Shown here: positions 25,154 through 31,403 of the stretch, one piece after another
How positions within the stretch are numbered: position 1 is the first letter of the stretch
Layout of the letters: the number at the start of each line of letters is the position of its first letter
Notes under the pieces: model-generated
Databases searched by the model: none
Told to the model about the DNA's origin: nothing
The model's input: only the letters and a program-made list of their open reading frames with translations
Made by a program: the position numbers and the translations under genes
IMG/VR virus record: IMGVR_UViG_3300027714_000068
Location: 1 to 31,403 of that record
Length of the DNA stretch: 31,403 nucleotides
DNA from: a virus
Strand: one strand, 5' to 3'

Positions 25154-26110
25154 ATGGCAAATAAAAATAAAAATACAGCACCTAGTCCTTTTCACAAAGG
25201 AGGCAAAGGAGAGGGTGATAGTAAGAAAAACTGGATGGGAAGAAAATTTTCAAGTATGGGGAGTTTTCTTAATCCATTTGGAGGATTTGGTAAAGGAGAA
25301 ACATATGGCGAAGACGAATGGGGTATTAAGGCGGCAACAGAAGATGCGGACAAGTCTTTTCAAGATTTTCAAGGATTAAAAGAAGGAGCTGGTGAAAATC
25401 TATGGGCTGGCGCTAAAAACTTAATTGATATTGATGATCATTTTGGTGGTTTAGATAATCCGATGGAAGATCTTACTGTTAACAAAGAACAAGTGCAATT
25501 TCAAAAACAAATGGCCACGCAACAAAACGTCAACATGATGGATATGATGATGGCTGGGGGTGGTGGCTCTGGCGCGGCGGCAAACGCTCAAGCGCTGTCT
25601 GGTATACAATCTCAACAACGTCAACAGCTCGGTGGGCAGATTGGTCAACAAGAATCCGCTAATCAAATGGCGGCAGCATCACAGGCTTCCCAAAACCAAA
25701 TGGCACAAGCAAAAGCACTTCAACAAGCGGATATGGCACAAGATCAAGGTGCTATGGAGGCTCAGAAATTCCAGTTACAAGGAGCTGCAGACGCTAGGGA
25801 GTTACAAATTCAAATGCAACAAGCGGAATTATCTTACCTAGCAGGACTTAAAGAATCCGCTGAGGCAAATAAGGATGTAGACACGGCTGGTAAGTCTGAC
25901 CGTAGATTAAAGAAAAATATAAACAAAATAGGTGAATCTGCTAGTGGGTTAAATATATATTCTTTTGAATATAAGAACCCGGCGGATGGCATAGGATTAT
26001 TCCAAGGCGTTATGTCTGATGAAATTCCACTAGAAGCTGTTGTTGAAAGTGGTGATTGGTATGATTTAGTAAATTACAGTATGTTGGACGTAGAATTTAA
26101 ACAAATATAA
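25154..26110 (+). CDS. Internal virion protein-like, Ala/Gln-rich, with truncated S74-type C-terminus
   Basis: 318 aa from ATG 25154. An upstream in-frame ATG (25073) would add 27 residues but lies inside the acetyltransferase gene; 25154 has the TAAATATGG context also seen at 26113. The N-terminus is basic and Gly-rich ('FHKGGKGEGDSKKNWMGRKF'). Residues about 110-245 are Gln/Ala/Met-rich and helical ('MMDMMMAGGGGSGAAANAQA', 'AQDQGAMEAQKFQLQGAADA'), like the small ejection protein (T7 gp14 type). From S248, 'SDRRLKKNINKIGESASGLN' resembles the start of a peptidase S74 intramolecular chaperone, but only about 70 residues follow and the usual trimer helix is absent, so it may be a remnant or a tail anchor. 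The gene order with two larger following proteins supports an ejection trio. Confidence 0.55.
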   Translation: MANKNKNTAPSPFHKGGKGEGDSKKNWMGRKFSSMGSFLNPFGGFGKGETYGEDEWGIKAATEDADKSFQDFQGLKEGAGENLWAGAKNLIDIDDHFGGLDNPMEDLTVNKEQVQFQKQMATQQNVNMMDMMMAGGGGSGAAANAQALSGIQSQQRQQLGGQIGQQESANQMAAASQASQNQMAQAKALQQADMAQDQGAMEAQKFQLQGAADARELQIQMQQAELSYLAGLKESAEANKDVDTAGKSDRRLKKNINKIGESASGLNIYSFEYKNPADGIGLFQGVMSDEIPLEAVVESGDWYDLVNYSMLDVEFKQI

Positions 26111-26112
26111 AT

Positions 26113-27942
26113 ATGGCAGTAGTTGATCAAAACGCAATGTTCAGAGCTGGTCTTGCTAGAGGGACCACCGGAAGAAACCCACAGGTTGAACGACAGTTAG
26201 CTAGAGAAGAACGTCTAATTAATTTTGGGTACGATATAGTTGGGGGTGTAGCCCAGGAGGCTATTAAAGACGGCTTTGAGGGTATGAAGAAGTTTAGAGA
26301 CGCTAAAGAGAGTCAAACCGCGGCGATGAATCTAGCGTTGGATAAAATGCCTAAAGAGAACGTGGGGTTGCAAGATGATGTTCGTTTAATTTATGACAAC
26401 TACAGGAAAGCCGCGAGAAGATCGCGCCTAACTTTTGGTAAAAAAAGAGCAGAGGCTAAGGCTGAGATGGGTAAATATATGGGTCAAATGACGTCATTTA
26501 ACGCATACTTAGAGGCCTACGCTCATCATGCTCCAAAGTCCCAAGGAACCCTATCTGTTGCCTCCGGTGTAGCTGGAGAAAATAACAAGGGTGGATCAGT
26601 AAACATGAGTGCGGCTGCTTATGGTGATCAAATTAGGAACACTACAGAGCAAGCAAACAATGATTTAGGTATGCTACTAAATTGGGATCACGAAGAAGGT
26701 GTTATGAAAGTACTAAGAGGTGGTAAATGGATTGAAGAAGATGGTAAGCGATCGTACGTGAACATGGGTATAGAGGAAAATAAAGAGTTGAAGGAGAAAT
26801 ATAAATCGTTTAAAAAGGATTTTGAAAGTAAACAAGGGGATGCTCAGGGAGGTGCATATCCTAGTGATGCTGATCCCGAAGCATTAGCCAATGCTACTAC
26901 TCCATCATATCAAGAGTGGGCGCAGCTGCAAAACAAAGAAACACTTCGTAATGTGAAGTATTCTGACTTGAAGTTTGCTCCTCCACAAGATAGAATCTTC
27001 ATGGACGATCATCTCGCGGTTAAAAAACAGTTCAGTAAAAATGGCTACAGTGATGGTAGTTGGCACAATAAAGAAATTGAAAAAGCAGAAGCTTATCAAA
27101 AAATAGACAGTTACAATAACAATACTTTCAAGGATTTCTTCTTTGGTGGACCAGGATTTAACCACTCAAATAGGAGATTAGGCACAGGATCCCTTGCTTA
27201 CAAAATGTTAATAAGTAGAAATCACGATGATAATCCAGATAACGATTTGATTGCTCCAGATTCTGAAAATTCAACTGCAGAGTCTAACACTAGGTGGGAG
27301 GGAGCTCTAACTACGTTGAAGATGCAAGATATGAATTCAGGTACACAATACAGGAAATTTGCACAAGAAAATTTGTGGACTGAACTAGAGGATATCCGCA
27401 CCGCCGCGGGGGATGCTTATAGGAGGGATAATCCAAAGGATCCAAGTGGTGGTGGTGGTGACGGTGCGAATTATATAAGCCTTTGGGGCAATCAAATTCT
27501 AGCACCACAAACAGCAACAGAAAGAAATGATTTTGCGACAGTGCAAAACATTGCTAATGATCAACCAACAGTGATAGTTGGTAACACGAAATATGAACGC
27601 GTTAATGGTGCGGGTTATGATTACAGAGCAATAGAGGATAAGTCCGGGGGAATTTGGAAGTCAATACCACCAAAACAGAGAACATCAACAAAGAAAGAAA
27701 GTTTAATCCAGTCGGTTAGCCCTGTATACGGTGGGGTGCCCGATGGTTACTTTGGTGAATCAACTTATAAAACACCAAAGAAAACTAATGTATTTAACCC
27801 AGCAGACGGTCAAGTCACGGTTACACAAATGAAAGATGTGTTAAGATCAAGTGGTGGACCTTACAACCAAAATGCCTCCGATGAACAGATAAGAGACATG
27901 TATGAAAAATACGTTAAATCATTAATGCCACAAAATCAATAA
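26113..27942 (+). CDS. Probable internal/ejection virion protein, unknown fold
   Basis: 609 aa. The N-terminal ~170 residues are helical and charged ('VERQLAREERLINFGYDIVG', 'FGKKRAEAKAEMGKYMGQMT'). The middle is mixed with Lys/Glu-rich stretches. A Gly-run 'PSGGGGDG' (about 445-452) separates a C-terminal domain ending 'QIRDMYEKYVKSLMPQNQ'. No catalytic motif, transmembrane segment or lectin domain is seen. Size and position between a gp14-like and a very large terminal protein match the podovirus internal core order (T7 gp14-gp15-gp16), so an ejectosome role is inferred, not shown. It sits 2 bases after the preceding stop and 1 base before the next start. Confidence 0.5.
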   Translation: MAVVDQNAMFRAGLARGTTGRNPQVERQLAREERLINFGYDIVGGVAQEAIKDGFEGMKKFRDAKESQTAAMNLALDKMPKENVGLQDDVRLIYDNYRKAARRSRLTFGKKRAEAKAEMGKYMGQMTSFNAYLEAYAHHAPKSQGTLSVASGVAGENNKGGSVNMSAAAYGDQIRNTTEQANNDLGMLLNWDHEEGVMKVLRGGKWIEEDGKRSYVNMGIEENKELKEKYKSFKKDFESKQGDAQGGAYPSDADPEALANATTPSYQEWAQLQNKETLRNVKYSDLKFAPPQDRIFMDDHLAVKKQFSKNGYSDGSWHNKEIEKAEAYQKIDSYNNNTFKDFFFGGPGFNHSNRRLGTGSLAYKMLISRNHDDNPDNDLIAPDSENSTAESNTRWEGALTTLKMQDMNSGTQYRKFAQENLWTELEDIRTAAGDAYRRDNPKDPSGGGGDGANYISLWGNQILAPQTATERNDFATVQNIANDQPTVIVGNTKYERVNGAGYDYRAIEDKSGGIWKSIPPKQRTSTKKESLIQSVSPVYGGVPDGYFGESTYKTPKKTNVFNPADGQVTVTQMKDVLRSSGGPYNQNASDEQIRDMYEKYVKSLMPQNQ

Positions 27943-27943
27943 T

Positions 27944-30900
27944 ATGCCAAAGTATATATTAAATGGAGAGCCTATTGAAGTAGCTCCTGAACACGTTAAA
28001 ATTTTCGAAATACAGAACCCTGGGGTTAAACTAGATAAAGAACAATTAATAAAAGACATTGCTCCTACGCCGGGAAAGTTAACGGGCCCTGCGTCAAAGA
28101 GTACGGATTCAGGGTCGGGCGATGGTTCGTCGGTATTAGTTCAAGATAGAGCTGCAGTTCAAGATAGAGCTGCGGTTCAAGATAGAACCGTACGGCCAAA
28201 TATTGTTATACCAGAAATAATAGGTGAAGCTCCAGATCTAACTATGGAGGATGTTCTTATGACCGACGAAGAAAGAACAGAGTTTGATCGCAAAGCTGAA
28301 GAACAACGTCAAAAAGGTGTTGAAGGTCAAAAACTTTATTTAAGAGAAAAACAAATAAAGGATAAAACAGGTCTTTTGCCTTCTAAATATCCAAGCTTAC
28401 AAGTTGGTACAGAAAAACAACCTCACATGGGACAAGTTGTAGATGTTCCAATATACGAGCAAGCTGATTTAGAAAAAATGGAAGAGATAACAGCTAATGT
28501 TACTTCTGAATATAGAAATGCATTTAATTCTTTAATGTCTGACGAACTTGAAACGCTTCAGAATTATGCTGAAGATCCTATGACTTATGAAAATGAGTTA
28601 AATGAAACTCATGATCAAGTATTTGCTGTAATGCAGGAAAAATATCCAGGTTTAGATAAACGAGCCTTTATGGATATAGTTGGTAAAGGTGGTGATGGTT
28701 TGTTTCAAACAGCTTTAAACAAAGTAACCGTTGAAGACAAAGAAAGGGATAATGCTGAAAATTTAATAGGTGCTACAACTTTGGATGAAGGTGTTTATAA
28801 GCAGATATTTAATCAAACTAGTCAAAACTTTAGTGAAAAAGAATTAAAAAAACAAGAATTAAATACTTTAATAAGGAAAAAAAATAGAGATTTAATTAGG
28901 TTGCAGGAAGAAGGTGGAGACGCTGGTGAAATAAAAAGATTAACATCAGAAATAAAAACTCATCAAAATGATATACAAAAGCTAGCAACAACAAAAACTA
29001 CCACTTCCGCTGGTCAAGGCGGGCTAGGCGCTTACACTAAACAGATTGAGGTTGTGGACAAGAAACTTGCTAGCTCGTACATGGACAACGAAACCACTGA
29101 GTATCGTCAAGGAAAGATAGATAAAGCAAAAAAAGATCTTGATGGAACTTTACTCACGCAAGTTCAAGAGCAAAAAATTAAAAATCCTAAGCTAACAGAT
29201 TTTGAGGCACATGAGTTACTGTATAAATCTAAAGCTTATAACTTACAGCAACTTTGGGCTACCGGTAACACGGAAACGGTTAATTTAAAGTTCAACGGTG
29301 GTTCGGCGCCAGACTTATATAAAAAACTAATTGAAGGTGGTTATATAAATAAAGAGCAACAAGAAAACTATACTAAACTTAATTTAAACGTTCCTATTAA
29401 AGCTCTGTTTGATGCTGGTTATGACGGTAGGGATTTTGAAGGACTTAGTAACACTCTAGGTTATAACGTTGATATCAAAGAAGATGATAGAAAAAAATTA
29501 TTAAACTATGAGTCGTCTATATACAGAAACAAGGGTGAGCTAGAATTACTACATGAATTAACATATGTAAACAACAATCCCGCAACGTTTGATAGAGGAG
29601 GTTTTATTGGAGAGGTTACTAGAGCTGGGTTATCAGCTACACTTACTCACTTTACAGATATACACCCTATAGAAGCAGACAAATTAGCGTCACTTGGGCC
29701 AGGTGCCACTGAATCTAAGCAACTTGAAGAGTTTGAGAAACTTGGAAACACTTACAACGAAGCGTTTAAAAATGAAATTGCAAAAGGAGAGATTGATGAA
29801 TTAGGTTTTACTCCAGATCAATTAAAAGCTATAGAAAGAACTCTTGGTGAAGAAGTTGGTGAAGGTTTTGGACATTTTGTTCCTATGCTTATAGAGCTCG
29901 GTGTTATATCTGCGGCTACAGGAGCAACTATGACGGCTACTGGTTTAACCAGAGTGTTAGCTGGTATGAGAAATGCTGGTGGTTGGAAGAAAGCTCAGTA
30001 CCACGCTATAATGACAATGGTTGAGGAGGGTAAAATGTTCACCGCTGGTTTCCAACCTGGCGCCGGTGCTGGTTTTTATGCTGGTGGTCAACTAACTTCT
30101 GGGTTTACACCATTTAAAAAACGATTTAAGTGGATGGATCCACTCTTTCAAAAAGTCGTAAAAGGTGGTCCAGTAGGAGCCGCTTCAGCTCAAATAGCTT
30201 TTAATATAGAAACTGGTATACAAGATTTATTAGGTAATAAAGATTTTCAAGCTACATTTGATCAACACTACGGTGATTTAACGTTTAAAGATGTAATTGT
30301 AGAGGGCATGGTATTTAGTATAGCTGGAGGAATGCATGTTAAGAAGACTGACTTTATGTCTACTAGGCGTAAGTACGATGCTATGACAGAGTTGAAGGAT
30401 AAGATGGGTGAGCTTATTGAAAAGCCAACCGGTCAACTTGGTAAAGAAGGTGTTGGTAGAGCTTTAGAAACTGCTTTTACCACAGATGCAGAGGGTAATA
30501 TAGTTCGTACTCGTCCAGAAGGATATGAAATGATGAGTAAAGAACAGCAAATGAAATGGGAGTCTTTAAACGAAGCACACAAAGCTTTAGATCAAATGAC
30601 TAAATTTGAGACCACAGCCATAGAGCTTGATCCCAACAACAAGGACTTTGTATCTAACGTGGACAAAATGTTTACGCAACCTATGAATGAAACCTTAAAA
30701 TCTGTAAACAAAGAATTTGAAGGGTTTGAAGTTGAATTTACAGAAAACCCAAAAGACCCAAGATTTCCCGAGGGTGCAGACGGCGCTGCTTTTATACCTG
30801 GTGAAGGTAAAAATCCAGGCACGGCTTTGTTTGTAAAAAATAAATTTACTCCAGAAAAACTGACGCACGAGGTGTTAGGTCATGCTGGTCTTGAATCTTA

Positions 30901-31403
30901 TTTTAACCGCAACCCCCAAGCAGAGGTTAAATTTAAAAAAAATATATCTAAGTTATTTGAGAAGTTTGATTTTCAAGCGTACGATGGAACACCTCTTGGT
31001 GAATTTATAAAGAAAAACTATAGTAAAGAAATTGGTAAAGGTAACAATATAGAACCACGAGAGTTTTTTGCTTACATGTTTGAATTATTGACTGATCCAA
31101 AAATATATTATCAGAAGGTGGCACCGACGTTTTTTAAAGAAGCAAAGCAAGAAATGTTATCTATGTTTGAAGAAGCTACTGGTATAAAACCAAAAATTAG
31201 AAATGTAAAACAATTTGTAGATTTTATAGGTAGATTATCTATAGACGCAAGAAGGGGATTAAATATTCAAACTAAAGTCGCTACACTTGCTAATTTAGAA
31301 GATTTAGATTTTCTTGGTATTGAGTTTGTTGAAAATCAAAGAAAAAATTTAGATAAAGCTGTAGATCAAGGTTATAGTTCAAAAAATTTAAATAGACAAA
31401 AAG
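27944..31403 (+). CDS. Large internal/ejection-type protein with HEVLGH metallopeptidase motif (3' partial)
   Basis: Open from ATG 27944 to the window end (at least 1153 residues, no stop). Starts 'MPKYILNGEPIEVAPEHVKI'. Residues 66-83 carry short VQDRAA/VQDRTV repeats. A long charged helical region follows, then a Gly/Ala-rich hydrophobic part with 'FVPMLIELGVISAATGATMT' (about 642-661), 'AGFQPGAGAGFYAGGQ' (about 700) and 'GPVGAASAQIAFNI' (about 744). At 975-980 is HEVLGH, an HExxH zinc-peptidase motif, and at 1037-1047 'EPREFFAYMFE' supplies candidate third-ligand glutamates as in gluzincins. As the last and largest of the ejection-type trio it could enter the host envelope with the DNA, with membrane-active and peptidase parts (inference). 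T7 gp16 instead carries a transglycosylase, so this would be a different enzyme. The C-terminal end is outside the window. Confidence 0.65.
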   Translation, partial: MPKYILNGEPIEVAPEHVKIFEIQNPGVKLDKEQLIKDIAPTPGKLTGPASKSTDSGSGDGSSVLVQDRAAVQDRAAVQDRTVRPNIVIPEIIGEAPDLTMEDVLMTDEERTEFDRKAEEQRQKGVEGQKLYLREKQIKDKTGLLPSKYPSLQVGTEKQPHMGQVVDVPIYEQADLEKMEEITANVTSEYRNAFNSLMSDELETLQNYAEDPMTYENELNETHDQVFAVMQEKYPGLDKRAFMDIVGKGGDGLFQTALNKVTVEDKERDNAENLIGATTLDEGVYKQIFNQTSQNFSEKELKKQELNTLIRKKNRDLIRLQEEGGDAGEIKRLTSEIKTHQNDIQKLATTKTTTSAGQGGLGAYTKQIEVVDKKLASSYMDNETTEYRQGKIDKAKKDLDGTLLTQVQEQKIKNPKLTDFEAHELLYKSKAYNLQQLWATGNTETVNLKFNGGSAPDLYKKLIEGGYINKEQQENYTKLNLNVPIKALFDAGYDGRDFEGLSNTLGYNVDIKEDDRKKLLNYESSIYRNKGELELLHELTYVNNNPATFDRGGFIGEVTRAGLSATLTHFTDIHPIEADKLASLGPGATESKQLEEFEKLGNTYNEAFKNEIAKGEIDELGFTPDQLKAIERTLGEEVGEGFGHFVPMLIELGVISAATGATMTATGLTRVLAGMRNAGGWKKAQYHAIMTMVEEGKMFTAGFQPGAGAGFYAGGQLTSGFTPFKKRFKWMDPLFQKVVKGGPVGAASAQIAFNIETGIQDLLGNKDFQATFDQHYGDLTFKDVIVEGMVFSIAGGMHVKKTDFMSTRRKYDAMTELKDKMGELIEKPTGQLGKEGVGRALETAFTTDAEGNIVRTRPEGYEMMSKEQQMKWESLNEAHKALDQMTKFETTAIELDPNNKDFVSNVDKMFTQPMNETLKSVNKEFEGFEVEFTENPKDPRFPEGADGAAFIPGEGKNPGTALFVKNKFTPEKLTHEVLGHAGLESYFNRNPQAEVKFKKNISKLFEKFDFQAYDGTPLGEFIKKNYSKEIGKGNNIEPREFFAYMFELLTDPKIYYQKVAPTFFKEAKQEMLSMFEEATGIKPKIRNVKQFVDFIGRLSIDARRGLNIQTKVATLANLEDLDFLGIEFVENQRKNLDKAVDQGYSSKNLNRQK
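28139..28192 (+). repeat. 18-base tandem repeat (VQDRAA units)
   Basis: Three consecutive 18-base units, GTTCAAGATAGAGCTGC[AG] twice (28139-28174) then a diverged copy (28175-28192), encode VQDRAA-VQDRAA-VQDRTV in the Ser/Gly-rich linker of the large internal protein. The first two copies differ by one base, so expansion is recent. Confidence 0.9.

Noticed and set aside
1-31403. tRNA, integrase, attachment site, replication gene or defence system
   Set aside because: None could be recognised; the window reads as a continuous late structural module.

Overview
The window is part of the late (virion and packaging) module of a tailed double-stranded DNA phage, not a bacterial chromosome. All supportable genes lie on the + strand, packed end to end with short gaps or overlaps (no gene-free stretch exceeds about 60 bases). 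The order is holin, small virion-like proteins, terminase, portal, scaffold, major capsid protein, connectors, giant tail protein, fibre and large internal proteins. No tape-measure, sheath or tail-tube gene is visible. The set at the right end resembles a podovirus ejection-protein group, so a short-tailed phage is the best guess (inference). No replication, integration or repressor genes are present.

The host is probably a marine Bacteroidota/Flavobacteriia member. The DNA is A+T-rich. Start codons are preceded by A/T-only leaders (typically ATTATGG or AATATGG) with no Shine-Dalgarno sequence. The giant tail protein carries Cys-rich 'GC..D...N[YF]....[DN]DGSC' repeats and fibronectin III domains with 'C..SDWS' endings, both typical of secreted flavobacterial proteins.

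Layout. 1-1363: holin (5' end cut off), a small virion-like protein and a LamG-like protein. 1393-2484: a small coiled-coil protein, a small unknown protein and a protein that looks like two GroES-like modules in tandem. 2429-4920: probable small and clear large terminase subunits. 4926-10038: portal, acidic scaffold and major capsid protein, followed by a strong UUCG-hairpin terminator (10051-10086). 10111-13258: a conserved unknown protein, a candidate structured RNA leader, a tiny CxC protein and two connector-like proteins. 13262-22492: a 3076-residue tail protein with a nozzle-like body and an adhesin-like C-terminus. 22505-24668: a small conserved virion-like protein and a modular fibre-like protein. 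24729-25151: a GNAT-like acetyltransferase. 25154-31403: three probable internal/ejection proteins, the last (cut by the window end) carrying an HEVLGH metallopeptidase-type motif.

Together these genes would build and fill the head (terminase, portal, scaffold, capsid, possibly a GroES-like folding helper), connect and cap it with a short tail, recognise the host through the Cys-rich adhesin region and fibres, and eject internal proteins with the DNA. The most notable items are the giant nozzle/adhesin fusion, the tandem GroES-like protein, the metallopeptidase-type motif in the ejection-type protein, an identical short peptide in portal and scaffold encoded by different codons, and a pseudoknot-topology RNA element at 10971-11003. 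No defence system or CRISPR array is present. Functional names rest on reading motifs and gene order by eye; no database search was run.
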